From contig CANQED010000002.1 in NCBI GenBank assembly GCA_947594425.1, forward strand, positions 1 to 62,363: 62,363 nt of DNA, in the 5' to 3' direction. Every line of letters begins with the position of its first letter. The first letter of the stretch is position 1. This DNA is from an uncultured Ruminiclostridium sp. Its GTDB lineage: Bacteria; Bacillota; Clostridia; Oscillospirales; Ruminococcaceae. A model generated the notes under the pieces. It was not told where the DNA came from and made no database searches. It saw only the letters and a program-made list of their open reading frames with translations. Shown here in pieces: positions 19,865 to 29,241 of the stretch. The position numbers were made by a program, and so were the translations under genes.

Positions 19865-19900
19865 AACCGTGGGCTTTAATCAAGTCCACGGTTTGATTTT
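19865..19900 (+). terminator. intrinsic terminator after the second LRR/FN3 gene
   Basis: AACCGTGG and CCACGGTT arms with a short inner extension, then TTTGATTTT. Same family as 4275, 6775 and 22043. Confidence 0.8.
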
Positions 19901-19955
19901 CGCAGTAAAGCAGGCTGTAAAAGGCGTACAGCCTTAGGATTTTTCCCCCAAAAAA
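19898..19955 (+). repeat. conserved post-terminator segment (second copy)
   Basis: CGCAGTAAAGCAGG, GTAAAAGGCGTACAGCCTT and GGATTTTTCC match the segment at 4309-4368 nearly base for base. Confidence 0.6.
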
Positions 19956-19977
19956 AATACTATATATTGTATAGTCG

Positions 19978-20006
19978 TTGACAACTTTGGTAAGTTGTGA
20001 TATACT
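19978..20006 (+). promoter_or_regulatory. promoter with perfect operator-like dyad, third LRR/FN3 gene
   Basis: TTGACA (19978-19983), 17-bp spacer, TATACT (20001-20006). ACAACTT-TGGT-AAGTTGT (19981-19998) is a perfect inverted repeat filling the spacer. Confidence 0.8.
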
Positions 20007-20036
20007 TAATGCAATAATAAGGACGGAGGAATTTAT

Positions 20037-22025
20037 ATGACGCTAAAGAAGTTATTTACGGGGCTTATATCCCTTGCGGCGGCGCTTATTGCGATATGTG
20101 CGGTAACGGTCTGTGCGGGAGCCCAGACAAGCGGGGATTATGAGTATAAAGTCCTCGATAACGGTACGGTCGAGATAACCGACTATACCGGGGACGCGGC
20201 TAAGCTAAGCATACCCGCGACCTTAGGCGGGAAAAAGGTGACCGGCATAGGAGAGAAAGCGTTTTCTGATTGCGACCTTACTTCGGTGACTGTACCAAAC
20301 GGCGTGACGAGCATAGGAGACGGCGCTTTTGCGTATTGCACGAGCCTTGCCGCAGTAAATATGCCCGACAGCCTGAAAAATATAGGGTCTAACGCTTTTG
20401 AATTTTGCATAAGTCTCACGTCGATAACTATACCCGACAATGTGACGAGTATAGGGTACAGCGCTTTTTACCAGTGCCAAAGCCTTAGCTCTGTAAAGCT
20501 TTCTAAGAGCCTAAAGCTTATCGACAGCGCTGTTTTTTCAAATTGCAGAAAGCTTGCCTCGATAACCATACCCGACAGCGTAAAGAGTATAGGAAATCGT
20601 GCTTTTGTAAACTGCTCAAAGCTTGCCTCGGTAAGCATATCCAAAAATGTGACGAGTATAGAAGACGAGGCTTTTTACTGCTGCGAGAGCCTTAAGGCGA
20701 TAACCATACCCGACAGCGTGAAAAGTATAGGAAAAAACGCATTTTGCGGTTGTATTAGTCTTGCCTCGGTGACTGTCGGCAGCGGCATATCAAGCGTAAA
20801 ATACGGGGCGTTTTTAGACACTCCTTTTCTTAAAAATCAGACCGCTGACGTAAAATATTTGGGCAAATGGGTGATAGGCTGCAATAATACAGCGACTGCC
20901 ACAATAAAGAGCGGCACTGTCGGAATAGCGAATAACGCTTTTGAAAACTGCAGCAGCCTTACCTCGATAAATATACCGAACGGTGTGAAGAAGATAGGAT
21001 ATGAAGCTTTTCGCAATTGCTCAAGCCTTAAATCGATAACCTTACCCGACAGCGTGACGAGTATAGACGCAGGCGCATTTTACAGATGTTCGAGACTTAT
21101 AGACGTTTATTACACGGGCTCAAAAGCTCAGTGGAGTAAAATTGATATCGTCATAGGCAGCGAGGATCTGACGGGCGCTAACATACATTATCTTAACCTC
21201 GGCATTTCGGGGCTGAAATTAAAGGGCCGTGCGGCTGACGCCCTCCGCATATCGTGGGATAAGAATACAAACGCCGACGGCTACATAATCGAGATGAAGA
21301 GCGGCACTAAGTGGGTACGTGTCGGAAAGATAACGAAAAATTCAACCGTCGAGTTTAGAAAAGCGGGGCTTAAGGCGGGCACTGCGTACAGCTTCCGCGT
21401 AAAGGCATACAAGATGAGCGGCAAGACCGCCCTCTACAGCGGGTACACGTCCATCTCCGCAAGGACTAACCCCTCTTCCGTGACGGGCTTAAAGCTTAAA
21501 GGTAGAGCCGCCGACGCCCTCCGCATATCGTGGGCGAAAAACACCTCCGCCGACGGCTACATAATCGAGATGAAGAGCGGCGGTAAGTGGGTACGTGTCG
21601 GAAAGATAACGAATAACACCACCGTTGAGTTTAGAAAGGCGGGTCTAAAGGCGGGCACGGCGTACAGCTTCCGCGTAAAGGCATACAAGATGAGCGGCAA
21701 GACCGCCCTCTACAGCGGGTATAAGACGATATCCGCGCGCACTAACCCGAGCGCGGTGAGCGGCTTAAAGCTGAAAGCCTCAGCTAAGGACGCGGTAAGG
21801 CTCTCGTGGGCAAAGAATACCAGCGCCGACGGGTACATAATCGAGATGAAGAGCGGCAACACTTGGACGCGCGCAGGAAAGATAACGAAAAACTTTACTA
21901 TCGAGTTTAAGAAGTCGGGACTTAAATCAAAGACCTCGTACTCGTTCAGAATAAAGGCGTATAAGATGAGCGGAAAGACCGCACTGTACAGCGGATATAC
22001 GACGATAACCGTTAAGACTAAATAA
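20037..22025 (+). CDS. BspA-type leucine-rich-repeat surface protein with three FN3 domains
   Basis: A 662-aa secreted protein with ATG 20037 after GGACGGAGGA. Signal peptide about residues 1-29 (VCAGAQTS). LRR_5 repeats run from about 45 to 365 and include one KYLGKWVIGCNN interruption like those of the neighbour at 17051. Three FN3 domains (388-662) are very close to those of the other three surface proteins and end in ITVKTK. It is the shortest of the family. The preceding gene has its own terminator, and this gene has its own dyad-bearing promoter. Likely adhesion or ligand binding, by family analogy only. Confidence 0.9.
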   Translation: MTLKKLFTGLISLAAALIAICAVTVCAGAQTSGDYEYKVLDNGTVEITDYTGDAAKLSIPATLGGKKVTGIGEKAFSDCDLTSVTVPNGVTSIGDGAFAYCTSLAAVNMPDSLKNIGSNAFEFCISLTSITIPDNVTSIGYSAFYQCQSLSSVKLSKSLKLIDSAVFSNCRKLASITIPDSVKSIGNRAFVNCSKLASVSISKNVTSIEDEAFYCCESLKAITIPDSVKSIGKNAFCGCISLASVTVGSGISSVKYGAFLDTPFLKNQTADVKYLGKWVIGCNNTATATIKSGTVGIANNAFENCSSLTSINIPNGVKKIGYEAFRNCSSLKSITLPDSVTSIDAGAFYRCSRLIDVYYTGSKAQWSKIDIVIGSEDLTGANIHYLNLGISGLKLKGRAADALRISWDKNTNADGYIIEMKSGTKWVRVGKITKNSTVEFRKAGLKAGTAYSFRVKAYKMSGKTALYSGYTSISARTNPSSVTGLKLKGRAADALRISWAKNTSADGYIIEMKSGGKWVRVGKITNNTTVEFRKAGLKAGTAYSFRVKAYKMSGKTALYSGYKTISARTNPSAVSGLKLKASAKDAVRLSWAKNTSADGYIIEMKSGNTWTRAGKITKNFTIEFKKSGLKSKTSYSFRIKAYKMSGKTALYSGYTTITVKTK

Positions 22026-22042
22026 AACAAGGTTAATAGAGC

Positions 22043-22077
22043 AAACCGTGGGCTGAAATTCAGTCCACGGTTTATTT
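22043..22077 (+). terminator. intrinsic terminator after the third LRR/FN3 gene
   Basis: AAACCGTGG/CCACGGTTT arms extended by a GCTGA/TCAGT stretch, then ATTTT. A diverged copy of the post-terminator segment follows at 22077-22135. Confidence 0.85.
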
Positions 22078-22156
22078 TCACAGTATATAACGTTTAATAA
22101 AGCGCAACACCTTAGGATTTTCACCCAAAAGAGGAAAATGTAAAGGCGGTGCGGCA

Positions 22157-22588
22157 TTAGACCTCGCAGCAGGTGTCGCAGTGGTCCTCAAGCTTTCCTA
22201 CAAAGGGGGTGGGGTCGACGCCCTGACGGGTATAATAGTCCGCGATAGCGCTCTTTATAGCCTGCTCAGCAAGCACCGAGCAATGTATTTTAGCGGGCGG
22301 GAGACCGTCGAGCGCCTCTATGACCGCCTTATTAGTGAGCTTAAGCGCCTCGTCGAGCGGCTTTCCTTTTATCATCTCGGTAGCTATCGAGCTTGTGGCG
22401 ATAGCCGCGCCGCAGCCGAAAGTCTTAAACTTAACGTCGGTGATAACGCCGCCGTCTATCTTAAGATACATCTTCATAATATCGCCGCATTTTGCGTTTC
22501 CTACCTCGCCTACGCCGTCGGCGTTCTCGATCTCGCCGATATTACGCGGATTGGCGAAATGATCCATAACCTTTTCTGAGTAAATCAT
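22157..22588 (-). CDS. iscU: iron-sulfur cluster scaffold, IscU/NifU N-terminal type
   Basis: A 143-aa cytosolic scaffold on which Fe-S clusters are built using sulfur from the adjacent cysteine desulfurase. The three cluster-ligand cysteines are present: Cys34 in KCGD, Cys59 in FGCGA and Cys103 in IHCSVLA, with Asp36 also kept. The C-terminus has an extra CDTC motif, a tail common in clostridial NifU-type proteins. AAAGGAAAA lies seven bases before the start. It sits 18 bases after the iscS stop and is surely co-transcribed. No IscA, HscAB or ferredoxin genes are near, which fits the reduced clostridial Isc set. Confidence 0.95.
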   Translation of the reverse strand: MIYSEKVMDHFANPRNIGEIENADGVGEVGNAKCGDIMKMYLKIDGGVITDVKFKTFGCGAAIATSSIATEMIKGKPLDEALKLTNKAVIEALDGLPPAKIHCSVLAEQAIKSAIADYYTRQGVDPTPFVGKLEDHCDTCCEV

Positions 22589-22606
22589 AATGTATTTTCC
22601 TTTCGT

Positions 22607-23812
22607 TTATTTTATTTTGAATGTTTCGCCCTTTAAAATATGCTCCCACAGCGGGGACATACCTCTGAGCTTTGTAACTATGGCGGGAAGCACCTCGAGC
22701 AGGCGGTCTATCTCCTCCTCGGTGGTGTATTCCGACATCGATATTCTGAGCGAGCCGTGCGCGACCTCGTGGGGCAAGCCTATCGCGAGCAATACATGCG
22801 ACGGGTCAAGCGAGCCCGACGTGCATGCCGAGCCGCTCGACGCGGCTATTCCTTGTAGGTCGAGCTGTAAAAGCAGGCTCTCGCCCTCGACCCCCTCGAA
22901 TGAGAAGTTGAGGTTGCCGGCGAGCCGCTTTGTCCTGTCGCCGTTGAGGTGGACGCGGTCTATCTTCATGACCTCGTTTATTATCTTGTCTTGGAAAGCG
23001 CGCAGCTTTGCGTTTTTCTCGTCTATCTTGGCGACAGCCTCGGTGATGGCAACTCCCAGCCCGACTATGGCGGGGATGTTCTCGGTGCCCGCGCGCCGTC
23101 CGCGCTCCTGCGCACCGCCGTTTATAAACGGAGCGAGGCGGTACTTTTTATTGACGTACAGCACGCCCACGCCCTTTTGCGCGTGTATCTTGTGCCCGCT
23201 GAGCGAAAGCATATCTATGTTCTGCTCTTTTACGTTTATGTGTACGTTGCCGACCGCTTGGACTGCGTCGGTGTGGAAGATAACTCCCTTAGCCCTGCAC
23301 ACTTCTCCTATCTCGGGGATAGGCTGGATAGTGCCTATCTCGTTGTTGGCGTACATAATGGTAACAAGGGCGGTATCGGGGCGTATAGCTTTCTCTACGT
23401 CGTCGACCTTTACTATGCCATTTTCGTATACGGGGAGATAGGTGACCTCAAAGCCCTCTTTTTCGAGCGCCTGTAAGGTGTGCAAAATTGCGTGGTGCTC
23501 GAATGCGGAGGAGATGATATGCTTCTTCCCTTTTGCCGCCATCATCTTTGCGGTGCTGACAAGCGCCCAGTTGTCGCTCTCGCTGCCGCAGGAGGTGAAA
23601 TACACCTCGCTGTCCTCGCAGCCTAATGCCTTAGCCACCTGCGAACGCGCGGTATTCAGCGCGATAGCCGCCTGCCGCCCGAGGGTGTATATAGACGAGG
23701 GGTTGCCGTACCCGTCTTTAAGCCACGGGAGCATCGCGTCAAGAACGCTGTCGCTTATCTTTGTAGTGGCGGCGTTGTCAAGATATATTTTAGTTTCTGC
23801 CAAATGTGTCAT
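22607..23812 (-). CDS. iscS: cysteine desulfurase, NifS/IscS family
   Basis: A 401-aa PLP enzyme that takes sulfur from cysteine for cluster assembly. PLP-binding Lys208 lies in SLSGHKIH, the active-site Cys330 in SSGSACTSG, and His/Asp in HTDAVQ. The start is uncertain: ATG 23812 has AAAGGA directly against it, while TTG 23803 (codon 4) has ideal spacing and would give [14 protein letters not shown], the usual family N-terminus. It is the first gene of an iscS-iscU pair; no iscR-like regulator is visible. An eight-pair leader hairpin ACTAAATC/GATTTAGT lies at 23839-23877. Confidence 0.95.
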   Translation of the reverse strand: MTHLAETKIYLDNAATTKISDSVLDAMLPWLKDGYGNPSSIYTLGRQAAIALNTARSQVAKALGCEDSEVYFTSCGSESDNWALVSTAKMMAAKGKKHIISSAFEHHAILHTLQALEKEGFEVTYLPVYENGIVKVDDVEKAIRPDTALVTIMYANNEIGTIQPIPEIGEVCRAKGVIFHTDAVQAVGNVHINVKEQNIDMLSLSGHKIHAQKGVGVLYVNKKYRLAPFINGGAQERGRRAGTENIPAIVGLGVAITEAVAKIDEKNAKLRAFQDKIINEVMKIDRVHLNGDRTKRLAGNLNFSFEGVEGESLLLQLDLQGIAASSGSACTSGSLDPSHVLLAIGLPHEVAHGSLRISMSEYTTEEEIDRLLEVLPAIVTKLRGMSPLWEHILKGETFKIK

Positions 23813-23882
23813 TCCTTTCTATAAAGCAAAAAATATTATACTAAATCCATAGGAAAAAAGTGAACCGATTTAGTCCGTTTTT

Positions 23883-23911
23883 ATTATATACCTTTTCGAT
23901 AGGAATATCAA
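23883..23911 (-). promoter_or_regulatory. iscS-iscU promoter
   Basis: Minus strand TTGATA (23911-23906), 17-bp spacer, TATAAT (23888-23883). It is divergent from the glycosidase promoter at 23955. The 203-bp gap also holds a near-palindrome CAAGGGGTTTTTT... at 23910-23934. Confidence 0.6.
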
Positions 23912-23954
23912 GGGGTTTTTTAAAAAAACCTTGAAAAACCTATAATATTTTTTA

Positions 23955-23983
23955 TTGACAAATCCGTTTTAATAGTGTATCAT
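23955..23983 (+). promoter_or_regulatory. promoter of the GH27-GH51 operon
   Basis: TTGACA (23955-23960), 17-bp spacer, TATCAT (23978-23983), 32 bases before the start codon. Confidence 0.75.
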
Positions 23984-24015
23984 CAAATTAAGAAATTTTT
24001 TACGGAGGCGATATT

Positions 24016-25266
24016 ATGAAAACCGACCGAGCGCCTATGGGGTGGAACAGCTGGGACTGCTGGGGAGCGGCTGTCACCGAAGACACGGTGCGCAAGAATG
24101 CGGAATTTATCGCAAAACACCTTAAGCCCTACGGCTGGGAGTATGTCGTGGTGGATATCCAGTGGGCTGCGCCAAACGCCAAGGGGCACGAGTACGAGCC
24201 TTTCGGCGAGCTAAACATGGACGAATATTCGCGGCTAATCCCCGCCGAGAACCGCTTTCCGTCGAGCAAGGGCGGTAGGGGCTTTGCCCCGCTTGCTGAG
24301 TATGTACATTCTCTCGGGCTTAAATTCGGCATACATATTATGCGCGGGATACCTCGCGCGGCTGTCCACTCGGGCGGCGTGATATACGGCACGGACATTA
24401 AGGCTAAAGATATAGCGCGCTTTAACAGCATATGTCAGTGGAACCCCGATATGTACGGTGTCGACGCGGGCAAAGCGGGAGCGCGAGAATACTACGACAG
24501 CATTTTCCGTATGTATGCCGAGTGGGGCGTTGATTTTATTAAGTGTGACGATATCTGCCGTGAGCTGCCGCACGAGCTCGACGAGCTGAGGCTTATCAGC
24601 GAGGCTCTGCACGGCTCGGGGAGGGATATGGTATTCAGCCTCTCGCCCGGGCCCGCATTGCTGGAATATGCGGAAGAATATAAGCAGCTCGCGGATATGT
24701 GGCGTATCACCGACGACTTTTGGGACAAGTGGGAGCTTTTGTACGATATGTTTTCCCGCGCCGAAAAATGGTGCGTGCATACGGGCGCGGGCAACTGGCC
24801 CGACGCGGATATGCTGCCTGTCGGGGCTATATTGCAGGACTACGGCGATAATCGTACCAAATTTACCGAGGACGAGCAGATAACCATGCTGACGCTGTGG
24901 TGCATATTCCGCTCACCGCTTATGATAGGCGGCGACCTTACTAAGTGCGACGATTTTACCCTAAAGCTGCTGACTAATGAGCGTGTGCTGTCTATGCACA
25001 AAAACGCGCGCAATTCCCACCCGGTATGGCGCAAAGAAGTCTGCGGCAGCGAGATCATACTGTGGACGGCCGACTGCGCCGAGGGCGGAAAGTATCTCGC
25101 GGTATTTAACGCGGGAGAAGAGCCCGTCAAGGCCGATATTCCGCTAAAGGATATAGAGCTTAACGGCGCTGAGATAACGGAGTTGTGGAGCGGTGAGAGC
25201 CTCTCGGGGGATACGATACCCGCCGAGCTCGCCGTACACTCGGCTAAGGCATATCACTTGATTTGA
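24016..25266 (+). CDS. alpha-galactosidase, glycoside hydrolase family 27
   Basis: A 416-aa cytoplasmic retaining glycosidase, predicted to release terminal alpha-galactose (possibly beta-L-arabinopyranose or alpha-N-acetylgalactosamine, also known in GH27). The N-terminus has the family hallmark [11 protein letters not shown]. The predicted nucleophile is Asp178 in FIKCDDIC and the acid/base Asp234 in MWRITDD. The C-terminal 90 residues form the usual beta-sandwich. There is no signal peptide, so oligosaccharides must be imported first. ACGGAGGCG precedes the start. It is followed 14 bases later by the GH51 gene, which suggests an operon that trims arabinose- and galactose-substituted side chains. 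Confidence 0.9.
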   Translation: MKTDRAPMGWNSWDCWGAAVTEDTVRKNAEFIAKHLKPYGWEYVVVDIQWAAPNAKGHEYEPFGELNMDEYSRLIPAENRFPSSKGGRGFAPLAEYVHSLGLKFGIHIMRGIPRAAVHSGGVIYGTDIKAKDIARFNSICQWNPDMYGVDAGKAGAREYYDSIFRMYAEWGVDFIKCDDICRELPHELDELRLISEALHGSGRDMVFSLSPGPALLEYAEEYKQLADMWRITDDFWDKWELLYDMFSRAEKWCVHTGAGNWPDADMLPVGAILQDYGDNRTKFTEDEQITMLTLWCIFRSPLMIGGDLTKCDDFTLKLLTNERVLSMHKNARNSHPVWRKEVCGSEIILWTADCAEGGKYLAVFNAGEEPVKADIPLKDIELNGAEITELWSGESLSGDTIPAELAVHSAKAYHLI

Positions 25267-25279
25267 AAGGACAAATTAT

Positions 25280-26749
25280 ATGGAAAAGATAGGCGTATAC
25301 ATAAACACAAAGGATGTTAAGGGGCATATTGACCCCGAAATATTCGGCAACTTCTCCGAACATCTCGGGCGCTGCATATATAACGGGATATATGTCGGCG
25401 AGGGCTCGAGCATACCTAACACACGCGGGATAAGAAACGACATAGTCGACGCGTTCAAGAAAATCAAGCTGCCCGTGCTGCGCTGGCCGGGAGGCTGCTT
25501 TGCGGACGAATATCACTGGCGGGACGGCATCGGCGCAAAGTCCGCCCGCAAAAAGATGATAAACACCAACTGGGGCGGCGTGGTAGAGGACAATTCTTTC
25601 GGCACGCACGAATTTTTCGACCTGTGCGAACAGATAGGCTGCGAGCCGTACCTTGCGGGCAATCTCGGCAGCGGCACGGTAAGCGAGCTGTCGGAGTGGA
25701 TAGAGTACATCACCTTTGACGGGGTGTCGCCTATGGCGCTGCTTCGCCGCGAAAACGGCAGAGAAAAGCCGTGGCGGTTAAAATACCTCGGCATCGGAAA
25801 TGAAAACTGGGGCTGCGGAGGCAATATGCGCGCACAGTACTATGCCGACGAGTACCGCCGCTATCAGAGCTTTTGCAAAAATTTCGGCGAGAATAAGCTG
25901 TACAAGATAGCCTGCGGGCCTAACGCCGACGATTACGGCTGGACGGAGGTCATTATGCAAAACCTTAGCCCCTGGACGGCTAATGGCATATCGCTGCACT
26001 ATTACACAGTGCCCTCGGGCAACTGGGAGCATAAGGGCAGCGCCCGCGACTTTAGCGACGAGGAATATTATACCACCATCCGCAAGACGCTGTATATGGA
26101 TACATTGCTTACCCGCCACGGGCAGATAATGGACAGATACGACCCGGATAAAAATATAGGGCTTGTAGTTGACGAGTGGGGCTGCTGGTACGACGTAGAA
26201 GACGGCACTAACCCCGGATTTTTATATCAGCAAAATACAATGCGGGACGCTATTGTCGCCGCGTGCAACCTTAATATATTTGCCGCGCACTGCGACCGCG
26301 TAGTCATGGCAAACATCGCGCAGGCGGTAAACGTATTGCAGGCGGTGATACTGACCGAGGGCGCTGGCATGGTGCTCACCCCGACATATCATGTATTCGA
26401 CCTATATAAAGAGCATCAGGACGGCGACAGCGTATACTGCTTTACCGAAAAGCTCACCGAGGGAGATATACCCGCCGTGTCCTGCGCCGCGTCGGTAAAG
26501 GACGGCGTACTCACAGTCACCGCAGCTAATTGCTCGCTTAATAAGGATATCGAGATAGCGATAGATATCGCGGGCACCGCGCCGTCGGGCTGTACGGGCA
26601 GAGTGCTCAACGCCCCCGTTAGGGCGCTTAACGACTTTGACGCTCCCGACAACGTGACGATAAAGCCGCTCGACGGTATCTCACTTAGCGGCAATACGGT
26701 AAAGGTCGTACTCCCCGCGTGCAGCGCCGCAGAGTTGACAATAAAGTAA
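25280..26749 (+). CDS. abfA: alpha-L-arabinofuranosidase, glycoside hydrolase family 51
   Basis: A 489-aa intracellular enzyme that removes arabinofuranose from arabinan or arabinoxylan fragments. The N-terminal [30 protein letters not shown] and [16 protein letters not shown] blocks are characteristic. Predicted acid/base is Glu175 in GNENWGCGG and nucleophile Glu299 in VDEWGCWYD; position 175 matches that of well-studied GH51 enzymes. Length is typical. GAAAGGA precedes the start, and the gene follows GH27 after 14 bases. The operon ends at a strong terminator. No transporter or regulator is in the operon. Confidence 0.95.
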   Translation: MEKIGVYINTKDVKGHIDPEIFGNFSEHLGRCIYNGIYVGEGSSIPNTRGIRNDIVDAFKKIKLPVLRWPGGCFADEYHWRDGIGAKSARKKMINTNWGGVVEDNSFGTHEFFDLCEQIGCEPYLAGNLGSGTVSELSEWIEYITFDGVSPMALLRRENGREKPWRLKYLGIGNENWGCGGNMRAQYYADEYRRYQSFCKNFGENKLYKIACGPNADDYGWTEVIMQNLSPWTANGISLHYYTVPSGNWEHKGSARDFSDEEYYTTIRKTLYMDTLLTRHGQIMDRYDPDKNIGLVVDEWGCWYDVEDGTNPGFLYQQNTMRDAIVAACNLNIFAAHCDRVVMANIAQAVNVLQAVILTEGAGMVLTPTYHVFDLYKEHQDGDSVYCFTEKLTEGDIPAVSCAASVKDGVLTVTAANCSLNKDIEIAIDIAGTAPSGCTGRVLNAPVRALNDFDAPDNVTIKPLDGISLSGNTVKVVLPACSAAELTIK

Positions 26750-26765
26750 TCATTTGCAGAAATAT

Positions 26766-26796
26766 ACCCCCGAAAGTTTTTACGCTTTCGGGGGTT
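26766..26796. terminator. bidirectional terminator between convergent genes
   Basis: ACCCCCGAAAG pairs with CTTTCGGGGGT over an eight-base loop. It lies between the GH51 stop and the choloylglycine-hydrolase stop at 26800. Confidence 0.85.
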
Positions 26797-26799
26797 AAT

Positions 26800-27771
26800 T
26801 TAGTTTTGCATAAATATCTGCTGACCCGTCAATAATGGGTAGCTTACAAGCTCGGCAGAGTTGAGATCTTCCATATACATATCGACGCCGGTTATCCTGC
26901 TGTTTTCGTATGTGGTGTAGTAATATATTCCTCGGTCGGTATTGCAGCAAGCGGAATATATCGTATGCTCCCAGCCGCCCGTCACCTTACAGCAGCCGCG
27001 CTGCTGTTCGACCGAGCCTAATATGTGGAAAAATTGGCTGACACTCTCGCTCTCGCTGTCGCCCGACACGGAGTTTGCAAGCGTAAACGCCGCCTTGACA
27101 AATCTTGACGCCGAGGAGAGGTCGCCCGGCAGCCCAAAGCTGCCCATCCCCCTGCTGTAAGGCGTTAGATCAAGCTTATCGCTGAAATTGTTTGCGGGGT
27201 CGGCGGGCGATACCGCCATGTAATTAGCGAGATTAGTCATATGATAGTCAAAGGTCGGGTTGTTGGTAAGCACGCCGACGGGGTCGTCATAAACCTTTAA
27301 GCCGTCCTTGACCGACTCGACAACTATGCTCTCATTTTTATCGGAAATTATCCAGTGCAGGGGCGAAAGCGGCAGAGCCTCGCTGAAATTCTCATTAAGC
27401 AGATTAAGGCGTGAAAGCTTGTCCCGTGCCTCGCTTACATTATCGCACTGTCCGAGTATCCACGGTATAAACTCAAACGGCGTTACGTTGTCCTTTCCCG
27501 CCGCCTCGGGCTTATAGTCCGCGTTATGAGGAAAATTGAGCCCCGCCATGCTGAGCCCCTTTTCGTTTGTCGCGTCATAATAAAGCGGGTAGTTCTCCTG
27601 CACATACGCCATGCCTATCATAGCGTAGTGAGCGTCCATCTTCCCCACCTTGCGGAAAACAAACGGGTAATTTCTCGGCGTGACTGTCACCGTCTGATTA
27701 TACTGAAATTCATAATCGAGATTTCTTCCGAAATAGTTATCCTTAGTCTTATAAACAACCGCTGTACACAT
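26800..27771 (-). CDS. bsh: choloylglycine hydrolase family (bile salt hydrolase type)
   Basis: A 323-aa Ntn-hydrolase cleaving amide bonds of conjugated bile salts (penicillin V is the alternative substrate). The start at 27771 is set by GGAGGAAAT directly upstream and by the need for Cys2 to become N-terminal after Met removal; a frame extension adds eight residues. The full catalytic set falls at the standard positions: Cys2, Arg16, Asp19, Asn79, Asn170 and Arg223 (SSASRFVKAAF). No signal peptide, so it is cytosolic. It lies downstream of the carboxyltransferase genes, with a terminator hairpin in the 55-base gap and no clear promoter there. BSH is more likely than penicillin acylase from the GLPGDLSS-SRFV block, but substrate preference is not proven. 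Confidence 0.88.
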   Translation of the reverse strand: MCTAVVYKTKDNYFGRNLDYEFQYNQTVTVTPRNYPFVFRKVGKMDAHYAMIGMAYVQENYPLYYDATNEKGLSMAGLNFPHNADYKPEAAGKDNVTPFEFIPWILGQCDNVSEARDKLSRLNLLNENFSEALPLSPLHWIISDKNESIVVESVKDGLKVYDDPVGVLTNNPTFDYHMTNLANYMAVSPADPANNFSDKLDLTPYSRGMGSFGLPGDLSSASRFVKAAFTLANSVSGDSESESVSQFFHILGSVEQQRGCCKVTGGWEHTIYSACCNTDRGIYYYTTYENSRITGVDMYMEDLNSAELVSYPLLTGQQIFMQN

Positions 27772-27793
27772 ATTTCCTCCTATCAAAAAACAC

Positions 27794-27819
27794 AAAAAGG
27801 GACACTGCTGTCCCTTTTT
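27794..27819 (-). terminator. terminator of the carboxyltransferase operon
   Basis: Minus strand AAAAAGGGACA pairs with TGTCCCTTTTT over four bases, followed by GTGTTTTTT. It stands eight bases past the stop of the gene ending at 27827 and just before the bile-salt-hydrolase start. Confidence 0.85.
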
Positions 27820-27826
27820 ATTATCC

Positions 27827-29224
27827 TTATACAGGCATTACCTTATTCTGCTTATCGGCGTGGTCTGCGTCTATCCCGAGCTGCTTATCAAGCCTTTTCT
27901 CGAAGAATTTTTCCGCTACCTGACCGAACATAGCATAGCTCAATACGTCCTCGTCCTGCTGCGACCACTTTGCCGCCTCGGCTTTGAGTGTTTCAAGCTC
28001 GGGCGGGATAAGGTCGGCGGGGCGGCAGTCTATCGGCTGCTCGTCGCCGAGTATTTTCTTTCTGAACTCGGGGTCTATCGGCGCGGGGGTCTTGCCGTAA
28101 TTGCCCTTAACAAGGTCTTTAAATTCCTTGGTGACGGTCTTATAGCGCTCGCCCATAATGATATTGAACACCGCCTGTGTGCCTACTATCTGCGAGGTGG
28201 GGGTGACTAAAGGCGGATAGCCCGAATCGGCTCTTACTCTCGGCACCTCCTGCAACACCTCGTCAAACTTGTCGGACTTGCCCGCCTGCTTTAGCTGCGA
28301 TAGCAGATTAGACAGCATTCCGCCCGGAACCTGATATATAAGGGCGTTTGCATCCGCGGCGAGCATTTTCGGGTCAAGAAGCCCGTTGTCGATGTATTTT
28401 TGACGCACGGTCATAAAGTATGTGCGTATCTCCTCGAGCTGTACAAGGTCAAGTCCCGTGTCGTACTCGGTGCCCTGCAGCGCCGCTACCATTGATTCGG
28501 TCGGGGTGTGAGACGTGCCGAGCGCGAGCGGCGACAAAGCGGTATCTATCATATCCACTCCCGCCTCTATCGCCTTTAGCAGGCACATCGAGGACAATCC
28601 CGAGGTGCTGTGAGTGTGAAGCTGGATAGGTATGCTTACCGCCTTTTTCATAGCCCTTACAAGGCTCTCGGCGTTATACGGGGTGAGCAGTGCCGCCATA
28701 TCCTTAATGCAGATAGAATCCGCGCCCGCCTCTTCTATCCTCTTTGCATAATCTACAAAATATTCCTCGGTAAATACCTCTCCGCGAGTGTAGGATATAG
28801 CTATCTGGGCGTGCGCGCCCTCTTTCTTAGCCGCCTTTACCGCCGTTTCGAGGTTTCGTATATCGTTCAGCGCGTCGAATATCCTTATTATATCTATGCC
28901 GTTAGCGACAGACTTTTGTACGAAATATTCGAGCACATCGTCGGCATAATGACGATAGCCGAGCATATTCTGCCCTCTGAAGAGCATTTGCAGCTTGGTA
29001 TTCGGCATTTCGTGCCTAAGTACGCGCAGTCTTTCCCACGGGTCCTCGTTAAGATAACGCAGGCACGCGTCAAAGGTCGCTCCGCCCCAGCATTCTACCG
29101 AGTAAAAGCCTATCTTATCGAGCATAGGGAGGGCGGGCAGCATATCGTCGAGCGACATTCTCGTGGCAAAGAGCGACTGGTGCGCGTCACGCAGCACCGT
29201 TTCGGTTATTTTTACTTGTGCCAT
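27827..29224 (-). CDS. biotin-dependent carboxyltransferase, oxaloacetate/pyruvate (OadA/5S type)
   Basis: A 465-aa TIM-barrel enzyme moving CO2 between biotin and pyruvate/oxaloacetate. DAHQSLFATRM starts at Asp13, the carbamylated lysine is Lys174 in ICIKDMAALL, and metal ligands His203/His205 lie in QLHTHSTSG. It lacks the fused C-terminal biotin domain of many OadA proteins; the carrier is the next gene upstream. The last about 60 residues are charged and linker-like. GGAAAGGAAAG precedes the start. In the operon with the carrier and the 12S-type subunit it matches the subunit list of transcarboxylase. It could instead be a soluble oxaloacetate decarboxylase alpha subunit working with a pump encoded elsewhere. 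Confidence 0.88.
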   Translation of the reverse strand: MAQVKITETVLRDAHQSLFATRMSLDDMLPALPMLDKIGFYSVECWGGATFDACLRYLNEDPWERLRVLRHEMPNTKLQMLFRGQNMLGYRHYADDVLEYFVQKSVANGIDIIRIFDALNDIRNLETAVKAAKKEGAHAQIAISYTRGEVFTEEYFVDYAKRIEEAGADSICIKDMAALLTPYNAESLVRAMKKAVSIPIQLHTHSTSGLSSMCLLKAIEAGVDMIDTALSPLALGTSHTPTESMVAALQGTEYDTGLDLVQLEEIRTYFMTVRQKYIDNGLLDPKMLAADANALIYQVPGGMLSNLLSQLKQAGKSDKFDEVLQEVPRVRADSGYPPLVTPTSQIVGTQAVFNIIMGERYKTVTKEFKDLVKGNYGKTPAPIDPEFRKKILGDEQPIDCRPADLIPPELETLKAEAAKWSQQDEDVLSYAMFGQVAEKFFEKRLDKQLGIDADHADKQNKVMPV

Positions 29225-29241
29225 AGTCTTTCCTTTCCGCC

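Noticed and set aside
22590-23441. A 283-codon plus-strand frame opposite iscS
   Set aside because: Shadow of the cysteine desulfurase gene, no ribosome-binding site or domain.
23910-23934. Near-palindrome CAAGGGGTTTTTT/AAAAAAACCTTG between divergent promoters
   Set aside because: Considered as a terminator or operator, but it has no loop or T tract and overlaps the iscS -35, so it is mentioned only in the promoter entry.
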